DNA of 64,000 nt from Cryptomeria japonica (taxonomy: Eukaryota > Streptophyta > Pinopsida > Cupressales > Cupressaceae): contig NC_081405.1 of assembly GCF_030272615.1 (NCBI RefSeq), forward strand, positions 158,707,954 through 158,771,953, given 5' to 3'. Below, piece by piece: positions 34,985-46,920 of this stretch. Position numbers and translations under genes: made by a program. Positions within the stretch are counted from its first letter, which is position 1, and each line of letters begins with the position of its first letter. A model generated the notes under the pieces. It was not told where the DNA came from, ran no database searches, and saw only the letters and a program-made list of their open reading frames with translations.

Positions 34985-37900
34985 GCGACTGTGCAATGAA
35001 AAGAATGCCATACCTAGTGATAACCTGGCCTCTTAGATGCACTCACATTGACGGTACGTGCCCATCATGGCCAATACGAAAGTGTCACTATGGTGCCACC
35101 TTTCACTCAATGCATTTGACAGTTTTTTATGCGACAAAAAAAGTCTCACCATGAGCAAATGGAATTGAGTTGTTCTAAAGTGAGAGGTTTTTCCAGGTTC
35201 CCACCACACAAATCTATAGGTTTAGATGGATTGTCCATATGTGCAATAAGATTTGAGATAAGATATGTGAAAGTTTGATAGTTTTTGCACTTTGAGCGCT
35301 CAAGAGAAAGCGTCGCTAGGGTGTGGCTTGAAATGATCGGGCAAATTGGGGAGCAAAAAAAGGGTATACCTAGCATAAACCTGACCACTCATATGTGCTC
35401 ACACTGATAGTTCATGCCCACGATGAGCATAATCAAAGTTGCACTATGTTTCCACCTTTCATTGAATGCATATAACAGTTTTTGATGCGGCAGAAAAAGT
35501 CTAGGCATGAGCAAATGGAATTGAGTTGGCCAAAAGTGAGAGTGGTTTTTGTAGGCACCCATCACACAACCCTATAGGTTCAGATGGTTCATTTGTACAT
35601 TCCCTAGGATCCGAGATATGCGATGTCAAAGTTTGATGGTTTTCACACTTTGAGCACTCAAGAGAAAGCATTGCTAAGGTGTGGCTTGGAATGATCAAGC
35701 GACTTGAGGAGTGAAAAAAGGGGATACCTAGCATAATCCCGGCCACCCAGATGCGCTCACACTAATGGTTTGTTGCCACAACGAGTAGATTGAAAGTTGC
35801 ACTATGTTGTCACCTTTCAATGAATGCATCTAATAGTTTTTTATGTGACAGAAAAAATATAAGCATGAGAAAATGGAATTGAGTTGTCCGAAAGCGAGAG
35901 AGGTTTTTGTAGTTGTCCACAATACAAGTTCATATGTTCAAATGAATCATCCATATGTGCCACAGGCTCCGAGATACACGACGTCAAAGTTTGACAGTTT
36001 TCACACTTTGAGCACTCAAGGGAAATCGTCACTAAGGTGTGGCTCAGAATGATTAAGCGACTTGGGTAGAAAACAAGGGAATGCCTAGCATAAACCCGAC
36101 CACTCGGATGCACTCGTGCTGACGGTTCATTTCCACAAAGAGTAGTTTGAAATTTGTACTTTCTTTCCACCTTTCATTGAATGCATCTAACGGTTTTGAT
36201 GTGATAGAAAATCGTCCATACATGCCACAGGCTCCGAGATACGCGACATCAAAGTTTGTCGGTTTTCACACTTTGAGTGCTCAAGGGAAAGCATCACTAT
36301 GGTGTAGCTTGGAATGATCAGGTGACTTGGGCAGCAAAACAAGGGAATACCTAGCATAAAATTGGCCACCAATACATTCTCGCGTTGACGGTTTGTTGTC
36401 ACGACGAGCGGAACAAAATTTATGCTATTTTCCCACCTTGCACTGAATATATTTAATGGTTCTTGATTCGATAAAAAGAGTATCACCATGAGAAAATGGA
36501 ATTGATTTTTTAAAAAATGGGAGAGGTTTTTGTAGTCGTGCACCACATAAACTCGTAGGTTTAGACGTCTCATCCATACATGCCATGATCTTCGATATAC
36601 GCGATGTCAAAGTTTGACAGTTTTCACACATTCAGGGCTCAAGGGAAATCGTCACTAAGGTGTGGCTCGGAATGATTGGACGACTTAGGTAGCAAAACAA
36701 GGGCATACCTAGCAGAAATCTAGCCACCCAAACGCGCTCGCGCTGATTGTTCATTTCCACGATGAGCAGAATGAAAGTTATGCTATTTTTCCACCTTGCA
36801 CTAAATGCATTTGATGGTTTTTAATGCGACGAAAAAAGCCTCACCACGAGAAAATAAAATTGAGTTGTTCGAAAGAGGGAGAGGTTTTTGTATTTATCCA
36901 CCACACAAGCTCGTAGGTTCATATGAATTGTCCATACATGCCATGGGTTCTGAGATATGTGACGTCAAAGTTTGATGATTTTCACACTTTAAGCACTCAA
37001 GGGAAAGTGTTGTTAAGGTGTGGCTCAGAATGATTGGGAGACTTGGACAGAAAAAGAAGGGCATACCTAGTGTAAACTAGGCCACCTAGATGCGCTTGTG
37101 CTAATGATTTGTTTCCATGCCAAGCGGAATGAAAGTTATCCTATTTTGCCACCTTGCACTAAATGCATTTGACAGTTTTTAATGCGACAAAAAAAGTCTC
37201 ACCATGAGAAAATGGAATTAAGTTGTCTGAAAGCGAAAGATGTTTTATGGTCATCTACCACACGAGCTCATAAGTTCAGACGGAATGTCCATACGTACCA
37301 CGGGATCCAAGATACGCGACGTCAAAGTTTGATGATTTTCACACTTTGAGCTCTCAAGGGCAAGCATCGCTAAGGTGTGGGTTGTAATGATTGGGTGACT
37401 TGGGAAGAAAAAGAAGGGTGTACCTAGCGTAAACCCAAACATATGGATGCACTTGTGTTGATGGTTTGTTGCCACAACAAGAAGAATGAAAGTTATGCTA
37501 TTTTGCCACCTTGCACTGAATGCATTTGATGGTTTTTAATGCGACAGAAAAAGTCTCACCATGAGAAAATGGAATTGAGTTGTCCAAAAGCGAGAGATTT
37601 TTCTGTAGTCATCCACCCCACGACCCTATAGGTTTAGATGACTCATCCATACGTGCCATGGTCTCCGAGATATGCGACGTCAAAGTTTGACGGTTTTCAC
37701 ACTTTGAGCGCTCAAGGGAAAGCGTCGCTAAGGTGTGGCTTGGAATGATCAGATGACTTGGGAAACAAAACAAGGGCATACCTAGCATAAAATTGACCAC
37801 CTGGATGCGCTCGTACTGGCAGTTTGTTGCCATGATGAGCAGAACAAAAGTTATGCTATTTTGCCACCTTGCACTAATTGCATTTAACGGTTTTTAATGC

Positions 37901-40303
37901 GACAGAAAAATTCTCACCACGAGCAAATGGAATTGATTTGTTAGAAAGAGGGAGAGGTTTTTGTATTTGTCCACCATGTGAACCTGTAGGTTCAAACAAC
38001 TTGTTCATACGTGCCACGGTCTCCAAAATACGCAACATCAAAGTTTGACGATTTTCACACTTTGAGTGCTCAAGGGAAACCATCGCTAAGGTGTGGCTCG
38101 GAATGGTCAAGTGACTTGGACAGTGAAACAAGGGCATACCTAGCATAAATATGGCCACTTGGATGCTCTCTCACTGATGGTTCATTGCCATGACAAGCGA
38201 AAAGAAAGTTATGCTATTTTGCCACCTTGCATTGAATTCATTTGACGATTTTTAATGCGACAGAAAAAATATTACCATGAGCAAATGAAATTGAGTTATC
38301 CAAAAGTGGGAGAGTTTTTTGTAGTTGTCCACCACATGACCCCATAGGTTTAGATGACTCATCCATATGTTTTAAGGTCTTTGAGATATGCGACGTCAAA
38401 GTTTGATGGTTTTCACACTTTGAGAGCTCAAGGAAAACCATTGCTAAGGTGTGGCTTGGAATGATCGGGTGACTTGGGCAGCAAAACAAGGGCATACCTA
38501 GCATAAAAATGACCACCCAGATGTACTCGCACTGACAACTCATTGCCAAAATGAGTGGAATGAAATTTATGCTATTTTGCTACCTTGCACTGAATGCATT
38601 TGATGGTTTTTAATGCGACAAAAAAAGTCTCACCACGAGAAAATGGAATTGAGTTGTCCAAAAGAAGGAGATATTTTTGTATTTGTCCACCACATGAGCT
38701 CATAGGTTAATACAGTTTGTCCATACGTTCCACAGGCTCCGAGATATGCGACGTCAAAGTTTGATGGTTTTCACACTTTGAGTGCTCAAGGAAAAGTGTC
38801 GCTAAGGTGTGGCTCGGAATGATCAGACGACTTGGGCAAAGAAACAAGGGCATACCTAGCATAAAATAAACCACCCAGATACGCTCATGCTAACAGTTTG
38901 TTGTCACAATGAGCAGAACGAAAGTTATGCTATTTTTCCACCTTGCACTGAATGTATTTGATTGTTTATAATGTGACAAAAAAAGTCTTACCATAAGCAA
39001 ATGGAATTGAGTTGTCTGAAAATGGGAGAGGTTTTTGTAGTTGTCCACCACACGACCTTGTAGGTTGAAACATCTTATCCATATGTGCCACGAGATCCAA
39101 GATACAACATGTCAAAGTTTGACAGTTTCACACTTTGAGCACTCAAGGGAAAACATCGCTAAGGTGTGGCTCGGAATGATCGGGTGACTTGGGAAATGAA
39201 AAAAGAGAATATCTAGCATAAAACGAACCACCCAAATGTACTCATACTGATGGTTTGTTGTTACGATGAGTGGAACGAAAGTTATGCTATTTTTCCACCT
39301 TGCACTGAATGCATTTGATGGTTTTTAATGCAACAAAAAATTCTCACCACGAGCAAATGGAATTGAGTTATCTGAAAGTGGGAGAGGTTTTTGTATTTTT
39401 CCACCACACAACCCTATAGGTTCAGACGAATCATCCATACATGCCATGGTCTCTGAGATATGCGCCATCAAATTTTGACAGTTTTCACACTTTGAGCGCT
39501 CAATGGAAACCGTTGCTAAGGTGTGGCTCGAAATGGTCGGGCGAATTGGGAAGAAAAACAAGGGCATACCTAGCATAAATCTAGCCATCTAGATGCACTC
39601 ACACTAACGGTTTGTTGCCACAACAAGTGGAACAAAAGTTATGCTATTTTTCCACCTTGCACTAAATGCATTTGACGGTTTGTATTCATCCACCACATGA
39701 CCCCTTAGGTTTAAATGAATTGTCCATATGTGCCATGGGCTACGAGATACACGACATCACATTTTAGCAGTTTTCACACTTTGAGTGCTCAAGGGAAACC
39801 ATCGCTAAGGTGTTGCTTAGAATGATTGGGCGACTTGGGAAGAAATTAAAAGGTGTACCTAGTATAAACCTGACCACCCAAATGCACTTGTGCTAATGGT
39901 TTGTTACCATGATGAGAGTAACAAAAGTTATGCTATTTCGCCACCTTGCACTGAATACCTTTGATGGTTTTTAATGCAACAGAAAAATTCTCACCATGAG
40001 CAAATTAAATTGAGTTTTTTGAAAGTGGGAAAGGTTTTTCTAGTTTTCTACCAAAAGACCTCGTAGGTTCTGACAACTCATCCATATGTGCCACGGTCTC
40101 CGAGATACGCAATGTCAAAGTTTGACAGTTTTCACACTTTGAGTGCTTAAGGGAAAGTGTCGCTAATGTGTGGGTCAGAATGATTGAGCGACTTGGGTAA
40201 TGAAACAAGGGCATACCTAGCGTAAACTAGACCACTCGGATGCTCTCATGCTGATGGTTCATTGCCACGATGAGCATAACTAAAGTTATTCTATGTTGCA
40301 ATC
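34985..40303. repeat. 358-bp tandem satellite array
   Basis: The landmark ACCTAG (with variants GCCTAG and ATCTAG) recurs at 35012, 35368, 35726, 36083, 36349, 36707, 37065, 37422, 37780, 38138, 38496, 38854, 39211, 39568, 39857 and 40215. Intervals are 356-358 except 266 and 289, which are units with internal deletions. All units run head to tail. The best-kept part reads CGTCAAAGTTTGACG, then TTTTCACAC, then TTGAGCGCTCAA, then a TCGCTAAGGTGTGGCT stretch. The unit equals about two nucleosome repeats. Each unit is open for about 70-100 codons on the minus strand, but 358 is not a multiple of three so no frame passes between units. Type: satellite DNA, location on the chromosome unknown. Confidence 0.95.
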
Positions 40304-40822
40304 TTTATTTTCTAGTTCCCTCTAAATATCAATGTTCTAAAAAGGTTAACTGGAGAAGTTGTATGTGCTAGTAAAATGAGTTTAGTTATTGAATATGTGA
40401 TCAAATATCTTATTTTTTAGCATATCCTCTTTCCATTTAAAAATCAAATAAGTGTAACATATAATATAAGTCCTGATTTCTACCACTTTTCCATTTGAAA
40501 ATCACATAACTATATAACTAGATAACACTAAGTATCTCAATCATTGTTAAACAAAAATATATTGCACAAAAGTATCTCATAATGACATTTAATATTAAAA
40601 TGCATCAAATATTTCATTTGTACAAATATACAGGTCACATGTACATATATCCAAATAAGCTTGATATTACAGTTTAATTTAACACATTTACATTCAATTC
40701 AATGAACCATCTAGATGCACTCTACTCTTTATCGTGTCAAAAATTACCTCATGGTCAGACTAATAAACCTTCCATAGGTTTCAGTTCAGTGTTCTACCCC
40801 CATATTTAATCAACTGAACATT
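40304..40822. other. AT-rich stretch after the satellite
   Basis: Similarity to the satellite unit stops near 40303 partway through a unit. No gene recognised before the minus-strand gene remnant that ends at 40823. Confidence 0.5.
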
Positions 40823-42400
40823 TTATGCCACCACAATGTTCAAATAATGAATAATCTTTCTATGTGTCTCAAAGTCCTCAAATAACCACAAGTTAGATTT
40901 CTTCAATTTGTACCTTCTAAGCCATGTACCAGTAACAACAAATGATCCTATAGGGTATTCAATGTTTTCACCATCTACCACAGGGCCATCCAATTTATTT
41001 TTTGCCTCCACACAACAACACAGATAATAATATGTTTCTTCTTTCATTATTTTCAGCTACAATAACTGCATAAACATACCCATAATCATATTTGCATTTA
41101 TGTACATGATTAGCATGAACAAATAGGAAATAAAATTAATCTTATTAAATATGTATGTAGATAATTTACCTAGTTGGACTAGATCTGAGACATGGGAAAA
41201 GTCAACTGATGCTTCCATCTATGTGAGTTGCAATGTTGTTGGGAGTCGACATGTCTCTAGTGGGCTTAGAGTTCTCGTACACCATTCATCAACCCACTCC
41301 TTTGACTAGCACTCATTCCATGATTCATTTGCACATGACGAACAAAAGCAAACCATATGTCACGTATATATAGTCCGTGAACCTACATTAGAGCTTCTAA
41401 AAGAGTGTAGCTCACTCAATCCTATCAACGTACAATAATCCTCATATTTTGCAATGTTAGTATCATCTATGAGCCAAAAAAATCTATGAATTGAAGACTC
41501 ACATTGATTACTTGGACCCACTGTAGCATTACACCAAATGACAATAGCTCTTGCATATGTCAATTTTTCTTTATCTACATACTTTAACTCTTCTCGTGCC
41601 AAGGCACTTTTGATAGATGCTCCTGCACCATCATGCTCCCCCTTTCCATGCTCAGCTTCACAAAAATTCCACATATGTTAAAAAATAGTGCTCTTATGCA
41701 TTATTTTTAACCAATAAAACATCCAAGAGTTCTTGAATTATGAGGCACAATTATCTGACCATACGATGTGTTATCGGAATGAAATACCCCTACTAGCCAA
41801 ATTACGGTAGAACATCTGAAAGCAACCTTGCACAAACTCTGTAGAATGTGAGCGAGCATCACTAATATAGAAGTGATACTCCCTCAAAATATTCCTATTT
41901 TCATCTATGCTATCAGCAGCATGCATGAATGCTATATGCACAAATATAGCAACCTATGTGGAGTTGTAATACTGAGATTGAACCTCATTTTGTGGCTTTA
42001 GTGTGTAGTTCTCTGCAAAGTCAACAACTGAAATGATGGTATCGAGTGAAAATGTGTCCTTTCATATCTTGAATTACATGTCCAACCATTGAGCTCTATG
42101 GGTATGCCTTGCATACTCATACAATATTTTCTCACGAAAAATGCCCATAAACTAATACATTGGAATATTTTCAGTGGCAAAATCACACCTTTTTGCTTCT
42201 TTTCCATCTTTTACATTGTAGGCCACCGTCTTATATTTGCAAATTCAACTAGTTCATTCCCAATAACATGTGTACTATCCATATGTTCACACATTGGCAA
42301 ATTTTGCTAGTCACTGCAATGAACACATGTGCCATCCAAGCATACTTTATTGTTAAATTGTTGACCATCAACTCTTTCACACAAAATGATAGCTTTTATG
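40823..42400 (-). pseudogene. Decayed gene with GHGKGEHDGAGA-type signature
   Basis: The minus strand 41674-41360 is open and contains WNFCEAEHGKGEHDGAGASI, then IVIWCNATVG, RFFWLIDDTNI and LSELHSFRSSNVGSRTIYT. Just upstream a decayed continuation suggests SDNCASQF, which could carry an acidic active-site residue. Downstream, WVDEWCTRTLSPLETC-like sequence runs to a GTAAAT donor near 41.17 kb, and a last exon (about 41.06-40.82 kb) encodes ETYYYLCCCVEAKNKLDGP and EDFETHRKIIHYLNIVVA before a stop. I know this pattern only as part of uncharacterised transposon-like or DDE-like proteins; the family name is uncertain. Stops and frame slips in the upstream part make it a remnant. Confidence 0.55.
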
Positions 42401-45400
42401 GACTGGATGAAATGTCCTTGCGGTCTCTGATTTATCTTTGGAAATCATGCACTAGCAAACTAATCTAATCTATTATGATGAAGAGATTTCTACTCTTCTT
42501 AATATATCATTGTATTATATGCTTATGAAACTCCTCCTTATTTGATAATAGCAATATTGCTATGTCTGATTTGGTCTCTAGAAGTATGCAAGGTAGTGGT
42601 GTTGTTTATTATTTCTTCCTTGAATATATGTGACCTGTTTTGGTGCCAAAGGCAGATGCTCGATTTGAGCATATATCCAAATAAGATACAAGTAATAAAC
42701 AAAAACAATATTCGATGATTATTGGAATAATATAAAAAAAAGGCATACTTCATTAATCATTCATTTTAAAGTAAATACTCAACTTTTAAATTATTGATAA
42801 GGTTCAATAAAACACCAAATCTTTTTAAGGGGATAAGTCTTAAAATAAGATTATTTGTAATTATGAAACATTCAAATGAAGATCAAAGTGTTGTCGCTTG
42901 ACCAAGTTCATGCTTCTGTTATTAAATTCTTTGCAAAAGCACTCACAAATCCTACTTTTCCTCAAAACAACTTATGTTGGAAGATAGGTACAAGAGTTTC
43001 ATATCCAAATTCATTGCAATTTCATACACATTTGCTTGATAAATTCAAACCTTATTATTTTCCTACTGAGAGTGAGGTTTTCCCAAAATCCAACCTATAG
43101 AATTAACTTTTCCACATACCAAGGTAGAATTGTATTCCTTGTCATTCACCAAAATCTTCTATAAACCAATATCTTATATTATTTTTCGTATTACCTAAAC
43201 CACATGAAATGAAATCCAATGCTAGGATTACTAATAGCTATAATGATCTATAATTTCCTTTACAAGTTAGGGGATAGTAAGTTAGGGCATCTTAATTTGA
43301 ATGAAAATTTGGAAGAGAAAGAGAAAAACCCAAATTTACCAATGGTTTAGCACATGCTATAGGTTTCCCTCCCTTAGTTCATAATACATTGACCTAATTT
43401 TATCTTTTGTTAAACACTGCCAAACTAAAATAAAGGAAAATTCAGTTGATTGATGATGTGATAATAGCCAAACTAGATTGTGCTCTTAATAGATTCACAT
43501 TTGGGCTATTGGCAATGAAGAATATGATAATATAGATTCAATTTTTGTTGACTACTTCCAAGAGAAGAAATACGTATTCCTCAATAACATAGAAATTACT
43601 AGATCAAAGTAATAAAAAGGGGCAATTCGTAGTTACCAAAGAAATTGTGGAGTGTAATTTAATGAAAACATGTTTGATATGATCGTCTTGTTGAGTAGGG
43701 TCATGGGAAGGGAGGATACAAGAGAGCTTAGTTACTCAATGTGCCAGGACATAACAATCATTTTTTATGGAAAAAAATATATTAATTAGGGAGAAATAAT
43801 CAATGATAAACATGCATCAACAATCAGTGATCTTCCTATAAATCAATTCTTTTATGCAATTTTATTTTTTTCTATGTAATTGTGAGCATGATACCATAGA
43901 TAGGGTTGTAGGCACAAGAAAATATATGATCATTAGCCTTACATTCAATTAGAAATTGAAAATCAACAATTTAAGCATTATAGGAGACCAAATGATGCAT
44001 TCACCATGCTAATTATCAAAAAATAAGAGGCAAACATGAATTTAGAATCTCCCAAAAAGTAATCAAATCGTTAACTCAATTTGGAAGTTATTTAATATAG
44101 TATCTAAAATTTATTTACATTTAAATTAAGGATTCGATGGACCTCCATATAAAGTTCCTTAATATGCGAGTGATCATTATGCTAGTAATGTAGACATCAT
44201 GTAGTGAAAGAGAAGGACTTCATGATGACTGTGGGAATGATGGGCATGGTGTTACCATTGATTTGGCAGCAACCAATATTATTTTCGTTGTCTTGCATGC
44301 TTCCCAAGTAGTCTTACTCAACATGCATCACTCTCCAGATTCTTTGGACACATTAATATATTTTAAATGACAATATTTTTTCAAATGCCCACTAAATCAA
44401 CACATGATTTTCTTATTTTCCTCTGATTCCTTACATGGTAAAATGTTAATGACCTCTTATATGTTCCTCCAACTTTAGAAAGATCAAGTTGACCACATTT
44501 GTGAAAGATGTGCTTTTAACCTCACTCAACCTGTTTAAAGCGCATCTTACTTAAGCTACCTGTATGTCAAAGAATGAATCCATAATGAACAATCGTGAAT
44601 GCCAAAGTACCTATCTCTCGGTTGATGATGTGATATAGATGATTTTGAGCTTTTTATCTATCCCTCGTTTGCAAGCAATAATATTTCTCAGTCGCTTCTA
44701 ATCCAATTCAAGCAGTCACCGCTTTCCCACCGCAACAATGAATATCGACCATTAAAACTCTACCAGATGTTTGCAAGGGACTGAAAAAATATAGAAAAGC
44801 AAATGGACGAGATCTTTTTTAATGAAAAATGGCGTCACCTCTTACCAATATTCGCCATAGATAAGCTTTCAACCTGCAACTTCCAGCGTGTCCTCATTTG
44901 TACCTTGCTTGCCCCACTCAGCAAAATAATGAACAATGGCGTCACTTCTGCCAATATTCCCCTCGGATTCTCTTTTATCCTACCAATTCGGTCATAGATA
45001 TGAGGTGTAGATTCCATAAGTACTCATAATTGTGATGTTCAGAAAACCCGATCAATCTGTGTAAGGTGTAGATTTAACCCATGGATCTTGGAGTGCATGC
45101 ACACCATCGTCTCGTGCAGGAATCGTTTGACTCTGTGTAGGGGATTTGTAATGGAGATATTTTCGAAGTAGTACCAAATCTTCAACCCGTGATTTGTGTG
45201 TGGAGTCTGTTTCAGAACAGACAGGATGTGGAGGAAAACCCGGCAAAGGGCTGGCTGGTACCACCAAATGGACAAAAGTCTTAGATAATATTGATCGAAT
45301 AAGGTCTAGTGTTTCCGATGTGCACATACGAGACTCAGCCGCGTGTGGCTAGGTGAAGCATTTTGGACAACACGTTGAGAAAGCATTTTTCTTGTGATGT

Positions 45401-46920
45401 TCAACTCCTGTTTGATATGTTCCATGTATCTGGACATATGAATCAACAATAGAATAAAATTGGTGAATAAAAATAATTAATTGTAGAATTGGGTAGTTAA
45501 TTAGTCAGGTCAATCTTTGTTGAGTCAATAACATAAGTAAGGTAACAAACAAGATTGTTTGGGTTGAAAGTTAAAAGGTGCCACAACTTATATAGTATAT
45601 TCATAAACATTCATATAAATTTTGTTCCATCTACAATCTAAGAAATTGTTCTTAGCTTTCTTTTTGGTGCTCCCATAACTAAATGCTTGGTGATTGGCAA
45701 GGCCTAGTCTCAACCAACAATATAAAGAACTGAAACTAATTTGTCGCTTCTTATGGCTTTGGATCATGTGGATATGGACTTGGAACTATTGACCTTTGTT
45801 TCTACTCAGCTTAGTTTTGCTCCATATATCCTTGCTTCTCCTATATATGTTTAAACTAGAATTATGTTTGACTTTGGAACTACATACCAGTCTATTACAA
45901 CAACAGAGTAGCTAGCTAGCTTGAGCTTTAGGAGATGTTGGCACCCCAATTTGTCATACCCTTATGAATTTGTTTTGCTCCACAAGTTGTTACTTTTGTT
46001 CTTCCCTCATGCACTTGGCCACAACTTTTGTTATTTTAAAATGCCTTTAGTTGTTGACATTTTTCTCTCAATTCATAACCCTTTGTTTATACTTCGAAAG
46101 GAGGTTCTAAAACTTGTGTTGATAGTCAACAAGGTTTTTAGAATCTCATTGCTCAAATTTATTTTTTCAAACTCCCTTTGTTTGGTAGAATTGGGCTAAG
46201 CAAGTGTCAACATTTGGCCAAGCTTTAGAAACCTCTGTTGCCTTCCAACAAGGTTTTAATAACCTTTTTGAAGCCTAAGGTTCTCTTTATAACTTTCAAA
46301 GGTGGCAAAAGTGGGGATCTTAGTTGAAAGATTTTAAGTGTTTTTAGAACCACTATGATTGCTAAAGTGGATTCAACTTTCAATGGGATTTATAGAAAAA
46401 TCAAAAGAAGATGAAAAATTTTGTATAATAAGACATCGATGAGTTGGTTCATATCTAGAACTTTTGTTGGGAGCTAACAAGGTTTTTGCAACCTTATCAA
46501 AGCCAGACAAAAATTTAATAACTCAAGAAGATGACAATGGTCATGGTGTTTGTTGAAAATTTGTAGTGGTTTGGTTGGGATTTAGGTGCCATCAACCTTG
46601 TAAATCCTTTAATTTATTAATTTCCTAAATAATATCATTTGTAATTTACCCATAAGAGTTTAAATTGTTTAACCAATGATAGTGAAAGAGAACACGTAAA
46701 GGCAAAGCTATTTTTATCATTTGTCCTCTAGGGAAAGAAAAAATAGCTAGGTGACCCCTCTAGATATATTCAATTTTGAGGTGCTTGGACATTTTTTAGT
46801 AGTTGTAAGAGAATATATGATGGTTATGATAGTTATAATAATTAGATCTACTAATTTAGTTATTCTTAGATTTTAGAGTAAAAATCAATAATAATAATTA
46901 AATAAACTTGCTTTTTTTTT
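42401..46920. other. Long stretch without recognised gene
   Basis: Mostly AT-rich. Open frames such as 42876-43100 (plus, 74 codons) and 45921-46199 (plus) have no recognised domain. The GC-richer part at 44.8-45.35 kb has three partly overlapping open frames on both strands and a phrase (CCTTACCAATATTCGCC / CTTCTGCCAATATTCCCC) repeated about 125 bp apart; coding status unclear. Confidence 0.45.
46110..46510. repeat. Short dispersed AACAAGGTTTT repeats
   Basis: AACAAGGTTTT recurs at about 46.13, 46.24 and 46.47 kb, each followed within 5-10 bases by AACC or a similar stretch and, in two cases, AAAGCC or GAAGCC. The style resembles the hairpin motif array at 25.8-26.7 kb although the sequence differs. 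Confidence 0.45.

Noticed and set aside
34985-40303. Gene family or CRISPR-like array
   Set aside because: Repeats are contiguous 358-bp units with no short repeat/unique spacer pattern, and the open frames do not join between units.
42876-43100. 74-codon open frame on the plus strand
   Set aside because: No recognised motif and no supporting context.
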